Assembly: GCF_900231165.1 (NCBI RefSeq)
Contig: NZ_LT960614.1
Location: 1,300,550-1,364,549, forward strand
From: Hartmannibacter diazotrophicus
GTDB taxonomy: Bacteria > Pseudomonadota > Alphaproteobacteria > Rhizobiales > Pleomorphomonadaceae
DNA: 64,000 nt
Direction: 5' to 3'
Below, one piece after another: positions 9,541-18,543 of the stretch. The notes under the pieces were generated by a model. That model did not search any database. It was not told the origin of the DNA and was given only the letters and a program-made list of their open reading frames with translations. Position numbers and translations under genes: made by a program. Within the stretch, counting starts at the first letter, position 1. The number at the start of each line of letters is the position of its first letter.

Positions 9541-10047
9541 AAAAGCTGTTGCGTTGCTGGAGTCGACTTTCGACGCCAGTTCTTCGCGACCACACCCGAC
9601 TGGATGCGATCACCCCAAACTACATGGGGCAATTTTGACTTTATTAGGACTCACAGCGCTTTTCCATGCGACATCAAAGTCAAAATCGACCATCGGAATC
9701 ACATAATATTTTCGACTGTTACAGAACAGCACCAAAAACTGGCATACCAAACAAAGTCGATGTCGATTTTTTCCTTAAACATCGGGTTTGCGCTCTGAAA
9801 TGGTTAATTTCCATCAAGTAATGTGACGAAATGTTGCACTCGGAAGGCTCGGACCTCTTCATTGACGACTCCAGCCGCATCCGGTCCGGGGACGCCGACG
9901 CGGCCGGATTCATCAATCCTGTCAGTGTGCTGACGGTTGTTTGGGCCTTCGGATGGTCGCCGGGTGATTCGGATCGATTCGAAGTCACCCGGCCAGGCCG
10001 GTCGAAGCCGGAGGGGCCTTGCCGGTAAGGATACCCGGCGCCGGACC
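9541..10047. other. AT-richer intergenic region
   Basis: This 507-nt region contains no convincing gene. Its middle (about 9620-9830) is markedly AT-richer than its surroundings. The notable structure is the 33-bp inverted repeat at 9960-9992, described separately, and a short GTCAG-TGTG-CTGAC palindrome at 9920-9933. Confidence 0.5.
9960..9992. other. Inverted repeat / hairpin downstream of the aminotransferase gene
   Basis: The arms CCGGGTGA and TCACCCGG are perfect 8-bp complements. The 17-nt interior contains a second palindromic set, TTCG-GATCGATT-CGAA. It lies 55 nt past the aminotransferase stop codon. No T-run follows on the minus strand, so it is either a weak terminator or an operator-like site. 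Confidence 0.45.
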
Positions 10048-11433
10048 TCAGGTTGCGGTTCTGAGCCCCTCGCGGGACACCACCGCCTCGCCGTCGTCGA
10101 GTGCCTTGATCGTGCGGTCGAAGAGCTCGTCGAGTTCGGCCTCCGAAATGATCATCGGCGGGCAGACGGCCAGCGTGTCGCCGATGGCGCGCAGGATGAG
10201 GCCATGGCCCTCGCCGAGGCGGGCGACCTTGGCGCCGACACCCTGCGCAGCCTCGAACGACCGCTTCGTCGCCTTGTCGGCCACGAGTTCGATGCCGCCG
10301 ACGAGGCCCTTACAGCGAACGTTGCCGACAAGCGGATGATCGGCGAGCGCCATCATGCGCTTTTCGAACTGCGGCGCCAGCGAGCGCACGCGGCCGACGA
10401 TATCCATCCGCTGGTAGATCTCGATGGTCTTGACGCCGATGGCGCAGCCGAGCGGGTGGCCGCCATAGGTGAAGCCGTGGCCGAAGACGCCGATCTTGGC
10501 GGACTGGGCCTCCAGCGCCTCGACCATGAACTTCGGCAGCATGACAGCCGACAGCGGCGCATAGGCGGCCGTCATCTGCTTGGCGACGGAAACGGTCGCC
10601 GGCTTCATGCCCATGGTCGTCGCGCCGAACCAGTTGCCGGTCCGCCCGAAGCCGCAGATAACCTCGTCGTCAATGAGCAGGATGTCATGTTCGTCGAGGA
10701 TTGGCTGGATGGTCGGGAAATAGCTTTCCGGCGGGATCACCACGCCGCCGGCGCCCATGATCGGCTCGGCGATCATCGCGGCGATCGTCTCCGGCCCCTC
10801 GGTCTCGATCAGGGTGCGAAGGTTGCCGGCAAGCCGCTGGACGAACTCCTCCTCGCTCTCGCCGGGCTGCGAGAAGCGGTAATACTGCGGGCAGTCGGTG
10901 TGGCGCACGTTCGCAACCGGCAGGTCGAAGTCGCGGTGGTTGTTGGGAAGGCCCGTCAGCGAGGCGGTCATCACCGTGACGCCGTGATAGGCCTTCACGC
11001 GGCTGATGATCTTCTTCTTCTCAGGCCGGCCCATGGCATTGTTGTAGTACCAGATCAGCTTGATCTGGGTGTCGTTGGCCTCCGAGCCGGACGAGGAATA
11101 GAGCACCTTATCGATCTCGCAGGGCGCGATTTCCTTCAGCTTCTCGGCGAGCTCGATCGCCGGCTCCATGCCCTTGCCGCCGAAGAGGTGGTAGTAGGGC
11201 AGGCGCCTGAGTTGTTCCGTCGCAGCCTCGACAAGTTCCTCGTTGCCGAAACCGAGACCGGCGCACCAGAGGCCCGACATGCCCTCGATATATTCCTTGC
11301 CCTGCGTGTCGTAGACATAGACGCCCTTGCCGTGGTCCAGCACGAGCGGGCCGATCTCGCGGATCTTGTGCAGCGGCGTATAGGGGTGGATGACCGCGTC
11401 GAGATCACGAGCCTGAACGTTGGTAAGGGGCAT
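10048..11433 (-). CDS. Class III omega-aminotransferase (PLP-dependent)
   Basis: Transfers an amino group from a terminal amine donor to a keto acid such as pyruvate; the putrescine/beta-alanine/omega-amino acid:pyruvate group fits best. The 461 residues show SSSGSEANDTQIKL (PLP phosphate loop), KAYHGVTVMTASLTG, a Glu-Pro-(I)-M-G-A-G-G-V segment, and the IDDEVICGFGRTG metal-like Asp motif. The Schiff-base Lys lies in SVAKQMTAAYAPLSAV. The start MPLTNVQARDLD is preceded by GGAGA. A much longer upstream frame was rejected as noncoding. The exact substrate is not determinable. Confidence 0.9.
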   Translation of the reverse strand: MPLTNVQARDLDAVIHPYTPLHKIREIGPLVLDHGKGVYVYDTQGKEYIEGMSGLWCAGLGFGNEELVEAATEQLRRLPYYHLFGGKGMEPAIELAEKLKEIAPCEIDKVLYSSSGSEANDTQIKLIWYYNNAMGRPEKKKIISRVKAYHGVTVMTASLTGLPNNHRDFDLPVANVRHTDCPQYYRFSQPGESEEEFVQRLAGNLRTLIETEGPETIAAMIAEPIMGAGGVVIPPESYFPTIQPILDEHDILLIDDEVICGFGRTGNWFGATTMGMKPATVSVAKQMTAAYAPLSAVMLPKFMVEALEAQSAKIGVFGHGFTYGGHPLGCAIGVKTIEIYQRMDIVGRVRSLAPQFEKRMMALADHPLVGNVRCKGLVGGIELVADKATKRSFEAAQGVGAKVARLGEGHGLILRAIGDTLAVCPPMIISEAELDELFDRTIKALDDGEAVVSREGLRTAT

Positions 11434-11643
11434 GGAAATTCTCCGCACTCGAAGGATCGATGTCTGGTGTCTGGTGAGGCCGGAAGGGTCGATACCGGAC
11501 CTTAATCGCTGAGAAGCCGTTTGGGCAGTTGCAAAATCTGCTGGGCAGGGTCGCACGGGAAAACGTCTTGTCGCCATTGGCGATTTGGCGGATGGTTCGC
11601 AGGTGGCGGCGGTCCGTGACCGGCGGCAGGGGGGAGGGCAAAC

Positions 11644-12432
11644 GTGCCGATCAGGGCCGAGCATCTGATGTCGGCGCCGATCGTCTGGCGCGCGAGAGGG
11701 CTGAAAAGCGCCCGCCGGCTCGTCCTGTTCGCGCTGCTCATGGTGCTCGAGACGGAACTTGCCCGCCGGTTCGGCCTTATCGACGTGCCGACCGCGCTGA
11801 CTGCACTTGCCGTTGGCCTTGCGGCGACGCTGCTCGCCGCGGCGATCCAGTTCGCGACTTACGGCCAGATCTGGAGCGAGGGCGCCAGGGGCTTCGGTCA
11901 TGCGCTTGCGACCAGTCTCCTTGCGCTCTTCATCCTCGTCCCGTTCCTGTTCGGCCTCGCGATGCTCCTGCTGCTGCCGCGGGCAAATGGCGAAACGACG
12001 GATGCGGCCGATCCTCCCGTGATCGCCGGCGAAGGTCCGGTTGTCCTGCGCACGTCCCACCCCGCCGGCCTTGGGTTTCTCGGCGCGGTCGCGGGCCGGC
12101 GTTATCCGCTCTCCTCGGTGGAACTCTATGCCGCCGCGAAATCGGCTGCCGTCGATCTCGGCTGGTCGATCCGGACCGAGGACGAGCCGGGCAACGAGGA
12201 GACGGGCGGCGGCTTCGCGGCGGCGGCGCCGACAGAGCTCTTTCTGCTTCCGGGCGAGGTCGCGGTGCGGGTTCAGCCGGTCGATGAGGGCGACGCCACC
12301 ACCGTACAGGCGCGGATCGACCTGACGGCGGCGCTTCCCGTGCTTTCCGACGACCTCGGCTTCGACAGCCTGCGCATCCGGCTTTTTTACCGGGCACTGG
12401 ATGCAAGGCTCGCCCAGTCCGCCGATGAATGA
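11644..12432 (+). CDS. DUF1499-type membrane-anchored protein
   Basis: A 262-aa protein of unknown function. Three N-terminal hydrophobic segments (~25-45, 50-72, 85-110) precede a soluble domain (~125-255). The soluble part follows the DUF1499 pattern: a GRRYPLSSVELYAAA start, a central TELFLLPGEVAVRVQ strand, and a closing DLGFDSLRIRLFYRALD helix. The GTG start has a strong GGGGGAGGG ribosome site 6 nt upstream. It is divergent from the aminotransferase and convergent with the next metallo-hydrolase. Confidence 0.72.
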   Translation: MPIRAEHLMSAPIVWRARGLKSARRLVLFALLMVLETELARRFGLIDVPTALTALAVGLAATLLAAAIQFATYGQIWSEGARGFGHALATSLLALFILVPFLFGLAMLLLLPRANGETTDAADPPVIAGEGPVVLRTSHPAGLGFLGAVAGRRYPLSSVELYAAAKSAAVDLGWSIRTEDEPGNEETGGGFAAAAPTELFLLPGEVAVRVQPVDEGDATTVQARIDLTAALPVLSDDLGFDSLRIRLFYRALDARLAQSADE

Positions 12433-12447
12433 CGCGCTGGTGGACGA

Positions 12448-13356
12448 TTACGGCGGCTCGAAACGTCCCTCCAGCCGGACCGCCCCCTCGGTTGCGACAA
12501 GGCCGCGCGCGGCGAGATCCTCCAGATGGGCGAGCACCGACAGCCTTGCCGCGCCAAAGAGCGACGGGTCGAGCCCGACATAAACGGCGGAGACGATGTC
12601 GGCGGTTGACCGGGCGCCCATTGTAATGGCCGCAAGGATGGCCACCTCGCGGCCGCGCCGGTGTTCGATGAGCCCGCGCACGAAGTCATGGGCCTGACGC
12701 AGTTCACCGCCGTGGCCGGGCAGGTAGGTTGTCTCGGGCGCGGCAAGCAGCCTGTCGAGCGAGGCCATGTAGTTGGCCATCGATCCGTCCGGCGGTGCGA
12801 CGATCGTGGTCGACCAGGCCATGACATGGTCGCCGGAAAAAAGAACGTCACCGCCCTCAAGGGCAAAGGCGAGATGGTTTTCCGTGTGTCCGGGCGTTGC
12901 GACGACGCGAAAGCGGCCGGCCGGGGTTTCGATCAGATCGGCATCGCCGGCGACGAGATCGGGATGAAAGTCGCGGTCGCCGGAGGCGTCCATCGGGTTG
13001 CTTTCGCCCGGCGGCAACGGATGGGCGGGACGGTGCGGCCCTTCGCCGACGGTGAGCGCGCCGGTCCTCTCCTTCAGCCGCGCGGCAAGCGGCGAGTGGT
13101 CGCGGTGTGTGTGGGTGACGAGGATGTGGCTCACCGGTCGCCCGCCGCAGGCGGCGAGGATTGCCTCAAGATGACCGTCGTCCTCCGGACCCGGATCGAC
13201 GACCGCAAGCTCCGACGTGCCGACGAGATAGGTGTTCGTGCCCCGGAAGGTGAAGGGGCTGGCATTCGGGGCCGTGATGCGCCGGAGACCCGGGGCAATC
13301 TCCACGGCCTCGCCATGCCTTGGATCGAAGTCGCGGTTGAAGGAAAGGGTCGTCAT
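12448..13356 (-). CDS. MBL-fold metallo-hydrolase (LACTB2-like)
   Basis: Metallo-beta-lactamase superfamily hydrolase of 302 aa. The dinuclear zinc motif THTHRDHSP is at about residue 100, with further ligands in ATPGHTENHLAF (His) and FSGDHVMAW (Asp/His) and the late His in YLPGHGG. The C-terminal ~70 residues form a winged-helix-like extension (STADIVSAVYVGL), as in LACTB2-like thioesterase/nuclease relatives. The start is MTTLSFNRDFD. The substrate is unknown. It is convergent with the DUF1499 gene. Confidence 0.87.
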   Translation of the reverse strand: MTTLSFNRDFDPRHGEAVEIAPGLRRITAPNASPFTFRGTNTYLVGTSELAVVDPGPEDDGHLEAILAACGGRPVSHILVTHTHRDHSPLAARLKERTGALTVGEGPHRPAHPLPPGESNPMDASGDRDFHPDLVAGDADLIETPAGRFRVVATPGHTENHLAFALEGGDVLFSGDHVMAWSTTIVAPPDGSMANYMASLDRLLAAPETTYLPGHGGELRQAHDFVRGLIEHRRGREVAILAAITMGARSTADIVSAVYVGLDPSLFGAARLSVLAHLEDLAARGLVATEGAVRLEGRFEPP

Positions 13357-13506
13357 GGCGGCACGCTTGCACCGCGCCTTTGAATTGGCAAGACCGTCCG
13401 CCTGAGACAGAAGCGCCGGCAAATGTGATTTGGGCGCAACTGGCCCGGCTGAAATGATAAGGAAAACGCCGAGCCGCCCATCTTGGCCCGGGCAGGGGGA
13501 GAACTG

Positions 13507-14325
13507 ATGCAGGAAGCGAGCCTTCGGCTGCTGATCTTTCTGGGGATCTTCACGGTTGTCGCGCTCATCGAGTGGTTCCTACCGAAACGCGTGCCGCGCG
13601 AAAGCCGCTGGACGCGCTGGAAGGTGAACCTGTCGATTCTCCTGCTCGATGTCGTCATCCAGCGTCTGACATTGGGAGCGGCTGCCTACGTGACGGCGAT
13701 TTACGCCGAGGAACACGGCTGGGGCCTGTTTCACCTTCTGGACTGGCCGCCGCTGCTGGAGGGACTTCTCGGCTTCCTGATTCTCGATTTCGCCATCTAC
13801 CTCCAGCATGTGCTGAGCCATGCCCTGCCGGTGTTCTGGCGGCTGCATCAGGTGCATCACACCGATCTCGACGTGGACCTGACCACCGGAACCCGCTTCC
13901 ACCCGATCGAAATCCTCGTCTCGCTCCTGTGGAAGATCGGTCTGGTCGCGGCCCTCGGTATCGGGCCCTGGACCGTCGTCATCTTCGAGGCGACGCTGAA
14001 CGGCGCTGCCGTCTTCAGCCACGCAAACGTGCGGATCCCTGAACGGATCGACAGGGTCCTGCGCTGGTTCGTGGTCACGCCCGACATGCACCGGGTGCAC
14101 CATTCCGTCTATCCGCGTGAAACCAACTCGAACTTCGGTTTCTTTCTCTCCGTCTGGGACCGCCTGTGCGGCACCTTCATCGACCAGCCGAAGGATGGTC
14201 ACGAGGCCATGACCATCGGACTTCCGGCCTATCGAAATCAGGCAAAGCTGGGTCTTGGCACGCTCCTCGCCATGCCCTTCTGGCGGCGGCTGATACGGAG
14301 CAGCGGGAAGGCGGATCGGGATTGA
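13507..14325 (+). CDS. Sterol desaturase / fatty acid hydroxylase family protein
   Basis: Integral-membrane di-iron oxygenase. Three or four hydrophobic helices carry the histidine cluster: LQHVLSHALP, WRLHQVHHTD, HP(IE) and MHRVHHSVYP, which together fit the family's HX3H, HX2HH and HX2HH pattern. The protein (272 aa) would hydroxylate or desaturate a lipid at the membrane face; the substrate is not inferable. The start is chosen at MQEASLRLL because GGGGGAG lies 6 nt upstream. It is divergent from the metallo-hydrolase gene. Confidence 0.88.
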   Translation: MQEASLRLLIFLGIFTVVALIEWFLPKRVPRESRWTRWKVNLSILLLDVVIQRLTLGAAAYVTAIYAEEHGWGLFHLLDWPPLLEGLLGFLILDFAIYLQHVLSHALPVFWRLHQVHHTDLDVDLTTGTRFHPIEILVSLLWKIGLVAALGIGPWTVVIFEATLNGAAVFSHANVRIPERIDRVLRWFVVTPDMHRVHHSVYPRETNSNFGFFLSVWDRLCGTFIDQPKDGHEAMTIGLPAYRNQAKLGLGTLLAMPFWRRLIRSSGKADRD

Positions 14326-14370
14326 AGCCGGCAAAGGCTGCGATCATCTAAAATCGGCTCAAAAAGTCTC

Positions 14371-14399
14371 TTGCGGCAATGGGAGGCACCCGCTATAAG
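14371..14399 (+). promoter_or_regulatory. Promoter of tRNA-Pro
   Basis: TTGCGG (14371-14376) and TATAAG (14394-14399) are separated by exactly 17 nt and end 16 nt before the mature tRNA 5' end, the expected geometry for a sigma-70-type promoter. Confidence 0.65.
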
Positions 14400-14415
14400 G
14401 CCGCCACCAGCGGTT

Positions 14416-14492
14416 CGGAGTGTAGCGCAGCCTGGTAGCGCACCTCGTTCGGGACGAGGGGGTCGAGTGTTCGAATCACTCCACTCCGACCA
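14416..14492 (+). tRNA. tRNA-Pro (anticodon CGG)
   Basis: A 77-nt cloverleaf. The acceptor stem CGGAGTG/CACTCCG is perfect. The D arm contains AGCGCAGCCTGGTAGCGC, the anticodon stem CCTCG/CGAGG encloses the loop TTCGGGA (anticodon CGG, reads CCG), and the T loop is TTCGAAT. The ACCA end is encoded. A T-run at 14494-14499 acts as terminator. Confidence 0.96.
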
Positions 14493-14632
14493 ATTTTTTC
14501 CTTCATCTGAAGTGGATCTGCGCGGCTCGGCCGGCCCACCACTCGTGAGCGGCGATGAACGGCATTGCCGGCGTCATGTGGTCGCCGCCGCTCCGGTTTG
14601 CCCGTGCGACGGCCACCGCCGGTGTTCGACCA

Positions 14633-15559
14633 TCACCAGTTCGGCGTGATGCCGAATCGCTCCTGCAGGTCACGGCCTTCGCTGCTGAAATGCGCCTGCA
14701 GTTTCCGGAAGGCCTCCGGGTACTGCTCGGCCCCGTCGCTCTTGGACGGAACGATGTTCCACATCTGGTACATGTAGGCGAGCTTCGGCGGCAGGCGCGA
14801 GAAGAACCAGCGCAGCGATGTCTTGACGCCCGGCAGGGCCTTGAGAACCGGCGGCAGGGAGACCTTCTTCTTGTCGCCGCCGACATGGAATTTCTGGTGC
14901 GCGATCTCGCTTCTCCAGGCCGGGTCGAGCCCGAGGTGCGTCATGATCTTGCTGATCGTCTCGTCAGGATGGCCTTCAAGATCCTCGGTCAGCACGACCA
15001 GCAGCGACTCCTTCGGGAAGACCGCCAGATAGCGGTCCAGCATCCGGCTGTACTCGCTCCAGACGACGCAGCAGTCAGCCTCGTTGGCGTCCTCGTGCGG
15101 CAACTCCCTGGCGCGGATGAGTTCTTCCCGATTCAGCCAGCGGTCGACATGCGCATCGAAATTGTCGTCCAGCATGCCGCGCCGGACGCACATGCGGTAG
15201 TGCGAGAAGGTGCGGGCGACCGGATTGCGCAGAATGGCGATGAGCCGCACATCCGGAAACATCGCGCGGATGCGCGGGGCAACGCCCGGTGCGCTGATAT
15301 ACTGCGGTGTCGCCTTGCCGATCAGCACGCCGGCCGGCCGGTCCTTTTCGAACACCTCGTCCGCGAACTGATCCCAGTCGCCGTCGTCCCTGTCGAAGAA
15401 CGTCCGCTCCTTGCCGATGGCCATCTGTATTTGAGGATGCGTCGCCAGAATTTCGTGGAGTGCCGTCGTGCCGCCCTCCTGGGCTCCGATGATGAGGAAG
15501 TCCAATTCGTTCTGTTGCATGAAGACCGTTGCTTGCAAGAATGATTCGGCGGCGGCCAT
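14633..15559 (-). CDS. PAPS-dependent sulfotransferase
   Basis: Predicted to transfer sulfate from PAPS to an acceptor, here probably a surface glycan given the neighbouring genes. The 5'-phosphosulfate loop is LIIGAQEGGTT near the N-terminus, and the 3'-phosphate-binding motif is LRNPVARTFSHYR (~115). A conserved late K-F-H-V-G-G-D-K-K region follows. The start at 15559 has a GGAGAG upstream; an internal Met at 15520 (MQQNELDFLI) is equally possible. It is about 308 aa and transcribed away from the AT-rich polysaccharide cassette. Confidence 0.87.
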   Translation of the reverse strand: MAAAESFLQATVFMQQNELDFLIIGAQEGGTTALHEILATHPQIQMAIGKERTFFDRDDGDWDQFADEVFEKDRPAGVLIGKATPQYISAPGVAPRIRAMFPDVRLIAILRNPVARTFSHYRMCVRRGMLDDNFDAHVDRWLNREELIRARELPHEDANEADCCVVWSEYSRMLDRYLAVFPKESLLVVLTEDLEGHPDETISKIMTHLGLDPAWRSEIAHQKFHVGGDKKKVSLPPVLKALPGVKTSLRWFFSRLPPKLAYMYQMWNIVPSKSDGAEQYPEAFRKLQAHFSSEGRDLQERFGITPNW

Positions 15560-15850
15560 GGAGGCCGAACTCTCCGGATGGCACCCAATGGCTCGGGCCC
15601 GGATGCCAGCACGCTTGCGAGCGACATCAGGTGCTTCCTTCGGCGGCGTGCACGGGAGGCAGAGTACAGGAGAAAACACTGACCGCCTTTAATGCGATGG
15701 TCACCGCAGGACCAACATTGCCGCGAGGGAAGCCAGAAATTGGCGCCGTCGACGCAACCCGAGGGGGGTGTCCACGACGCTCAACGCGAATGGATCGGCG
15801 CTGCTCTGCTATGATTGTCCCCTCATCGTTACGCCCTCAAACGAAGATCG

Positions 15851-17233
15851 ATGGACATAAAATCGTCCCATCTTTATCACGAACTGAGCCTCGCTGTGAT
15901 TTGGCCGGAGATCGATTTGAAGATTGATACGAGACTTTTAAGGCTGCTCGATGCGTCCATCTCGGTGGGCATTCGTGGAGCTGCCGCAATCAGTGCATTT
16001 TTGCTACAAATTTTGATTTCCCGTACAACTGGCGCTGCCGGAATTGGGCAATTTCAAATATTACTGACTTCAGCAACTGTAATTTCAACATTTTCTACAT
16101 TTGGTATGGGTTTAAGCATTACAAGAATTGTAGCCCAAAAAAGACTATCGAAAAGTGCTATATTTAAAACAATTGGAAATGCAACCATAGCATCATTGTT
16201 TATTCTATCAATTATTGTAACAATAATTACTGTAAATATAGATTATCTTAATAATATTATAGACGATCTAAATACCGCAACAATATTATCAATAGTCATT
16301 GCGTCGGCGTTTCTTAGTCAGACGGAAATATTTGGAGGGGCCGCTCGAGGTGCGGGGTTGCACTCAGTAGCGCAAGCGACATCCTACTTAACTACGCCGT
16401 TAATCGCTGGCATACTAATATTCAGTTCAAGTTACTCGAACGCTGACGTTGATCCGTGGAAATCATACTTAATTGGATGTTGCCTATCTTCTATAGCCAT
16501 AGCGTTTATATCTGTATATTGGATCGGTATTCGGAAGGGAGCTACTTCAGGAAGTAGCGACAAATCCATAAAGTCAATGGATATACTGAAAAACAGTTCG
16601 GGATTTTTCTTTGCTGGATTTGCGCAGCTGGCAGGAATTTGGATCGTTACATATACGTTGAGTGCAGTGGCGACGCTCGGAGATGTAGGTATATTTAAGG
16701 CGGCAGAGAGATTTGCTTTTATCATTGCTTCGATAGGGCAATCTGTATCGGTTACTGTGGCAGCAAAGTATGCGCTTGCCCATGTAGAGGGAAATCATAG
16801 GAAACTAGTAACACTAGCGCAGGGGGCAACCTTAACAACTTTCTTAATGACATTTCCATTGATACTTGTTTTGTTCGTATTTTCAGACTTTTTTATGGGA
16901 TTGTTCGGTGATGAATTTTCTCAAAAGGGAGAAGTTTTAAGAATATTGATTTCGGGTCAACTGTTTGCATCTCTTTCTGGCGGCGTATTCCAGCTCCTAG
17001 GGATGACGGGGAATGCATATATAGTCGGAAGAACCAGTGTGATATCAACTATCGTCACGTCAATTTTGGTATTTGTTCTGATTCCTTTTGGTGTAACTGG
17101 CGCAGCGATTGCTCTATCTGTTGGCAACGCAATTCAAATGCTTATGCTGAATTGGGCAGCAAGGAGATTCTTGAATGTAAGATGCGATATTTTTCATGTC
17201 ATAGGTGCCCGGTTTAAAGAGAGGATCAAATGA
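15851..17233 (+). CDS. Polysaccharide flippase (Wzx/MATE-like)
   Basis: An integral-membrane protein of ~460 aa with about 12-14 hydrophobic segments, resembling lipid-linked oligosaccharide flippases of the polysaccharide synthase family. Visible features include the N-terminal RTTGAAGIGQFQ turn, the central AAERFAFIIASIGQS helix pair, and the late LGMTGNAYIVGRTS loop. Base composition is far richer in A+T than flanking genes, and AT-ending codons (ATA, AAT, TTA) are common, suggesting recent transfer. The start is uncertain: ATG 15851 was chosen, with TTG 15815 upstream as an alternative. It overlaps the next gene by 4 bp. Confidence 0.85.
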   Translation: MDIKSSHLYHELSLAVIWPEIDLKIDTRLLRLLDASISVGIRGAAAISAFLLQILISRTTGAAGIGQFQILLTSATVISTFSTFGMGLSITRIVAQKRLSKSAIFKTIGNATIASLFILSIIVTIITVNIDYLNNIIDDLNTATILSIVIASAFLSQTEIFGGAARGAGLHSVAQATSYLTTPLIAGILIFSSSYSNADVDPWKSYLIGCCLSSIAIAFISVYWIGIRKGATSGSSDKSIKSMDILKNSSGFFFAGFAQLAGIWIVTYTLSAVATLGDVGIFKAAERFAFIIASIGQSVSVTVAAKYALAHVEGNHRKLVTLAQGATLTTFLMTFPLILVLFVFSDFFMGLFGDEFSQKGEVLRILISGQLFASLSGGVFQLLGMTGNAYIVGRTSVISTIVTSILVFVLIPFGVTGAAIALSVGNAIQMLMLNWAARRFLNVRCDIFHVIGARFKERIK

Positions 17234-18450
17234 AATCAGAGGACTTCTGCCCAAGAGTTGCTATTATTAATCAGCATGGAAACAATTATGGTGATGATAT
17301 TGCTTGCTATGCGGCGGTAGAGCAGGTGAGAAATATCTTCAGAGATGCAGAAATTACTCTGATTTTCAATAATCCAAACGAGGTAATTCTAGGTGCGCAG
17401 CCGATAGTTATTGAAAATGTGCAACAAATTGATGATATTCTGTTCAAAAAATCAGATATTATAGCGCTATTGCTAGATGTTTTTGGCCTAAGAATGTTCG
17501 GAGGTCTATTAAAGTCCAGCGGAATGAAGCGTTTTGAGAGAGAAATAGAAAAAAATGATGTTGTTATTGTTAGTCCAGGTGGTCAGAATATTGGCAAATA
17601 TAAGGACTGGTGGTACCTGATGCAGGTATTGTCATCTATAAATGGTGGAAAAAGCCCAATTTTCTTCCTAAATACAATAGCTAGATCCGGAAACGCTCTA
17701 TTCGATTGGCTGGCGCGGTTTTGTCTGAAAAATTCTGAAGTGTTTGTTCGTCAGAAAGACAGCTATGACTATGTAAAAAGCGTTGGTGCATCGGTGTCTC
17801 TCGGCGTTGATACGGCTTTTTCTTTTTTGCCTCGTCATGGCGAGTTAGGTCCCGTGGAGAGGTTAAACGAAATTGTATTTATTCCAACTAATCTGAGCAA
17901 ATTTTTTCGAGGATTCAATGCGGAAACTGTCGAAGGAGTTGTCTCCGATATAGCCGACACCTTGTCTTCAGAGTCGGTACCGCAGGCATTTCGAATTAGA
18001 ATTGTACCTCATTTGCATTCGTCGAGTGCAGAGAGCGATTTTTTGAACCAGATCAAACTGAAAATTGAAAAAAATGGAAGAGAAGTAGTAGTCGATCATG
18101 ATGTAAGGACGTTTTTTGACTATTCCGACCGTATAGCGGCGGCCCGTGTTGTCATAAGTATGCGGTATCATGGAGTAGTTCTGTCCGGCGTGCATCGCAC
18201 TCCATTTGTTGGAGTCGCCTATGAAGAGAAAATGCAATATGCCGCTGCCTACCTTGGGCAGTCGGATTTCTCGATACCTGTTTCTAAATGGTCTGGAGAT
18301 GCATTTAAGTCTGCTGTGGAGAAGGTTCTAGAGAAGGAACTAAATATTCGAGACGAAATTGGTGGTAAACTTCCTTTGCTCCGAAGGCTTTCTAGGTTGC
18401 CAGTGGATTTCTTGGCGATTAAATACGCCGTCGAAGATGTAGGAAAGTGA
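17230..18450 (+). CDS. Polysaccharide pyruvyl transferase family protein
   Basis: Predicted to add pyruvate ketals (from PEP) to a glycan or its lipid-linked precursor. The 406-aa protein shows the N-terminal NQHGNNYGDD motif, a central VSPGGQNIGKYKDWW loop, and the late SMRYHGVVLSGVHRTPFVGV segment diagnostic of the family. It starts within the stop of the flippase gene (ATGA overlap), so the two are translationally coupled. Codon use is AT-rich like the flippase. The frame starting on its own stop (GTGA) is truncated; see the following entry. Confidence 0.87.
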   Translation: MKSEDFCPRVAIINQHGNNYGDDIACYAAVEQVRNIFRDAEITLIFNNPNEVILGAQPIVIENVQQIDDILFKKSDIIALLLDVFGLRMFGGLLKSSGMKRFEREIEKNDVVIVSPGGQNIGKYKDWWYLMQVLSSINGGKSPIFFLNTIARSGNALFDWLARFCLKNSEVFVRQKDSYDYVKSVGASVSLGVDTAFSFLPRHGELGPVERLNEIVFIPTNLSKFFRGFNAETVEGVVSDIADTLSSESVPQAFRIRIVPHLHSSSAESDFLNQIKLKIEKNGREVVVDHDVRTFFDYSDRIAAARVVISMRYHGVVLSGVHRTPFVGVAYEEKMQYAAAYLGQSDFSIPVSKWSGDAFKSAVEKVLEKELNIRDEIGGKLPLLRRLSRLPVDFLAIKYAVEDVGK

Positions 18451-18540
18451 TATATATTGATGAAATAATACGCGAGGCGATTTGTCTTCCGAATGGAAAC
18501 ATCGTGTTTTCATTGAATGTGAGAAGCTCGAAGGATCGAC
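18447..18540 (+). pseudogene. Truncated start of a third coupled gene (remnant)
   Basis: A GTG at 18447 overlaps the stop of the pyruvyltransferase gene (GTGA) and has AGGAAA just upstream. It opens a frame of about 31 AT-rich, protein-like codons beginning MIYIDEIIREAI. At about 18540 the composition switches to high G+C and the frame continues only as an out-of-frame shadow of the GT2 gene. The parsimonious reading is the 5' remnant of a gene lost at the right edge of the transferred cassette. The family is not recognisable. Confidence 0.45.
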
Positions 18541-18543
18541 AAT

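Noticed and set aside
11434-12060. N-terminal extension of the aminotransferase by 209 codons
   Set aside because: The extension is Arg-rich and crosses the divergent promoter and the DUF1499 gene, while homology and GGAGA point to the ATG at 11433.
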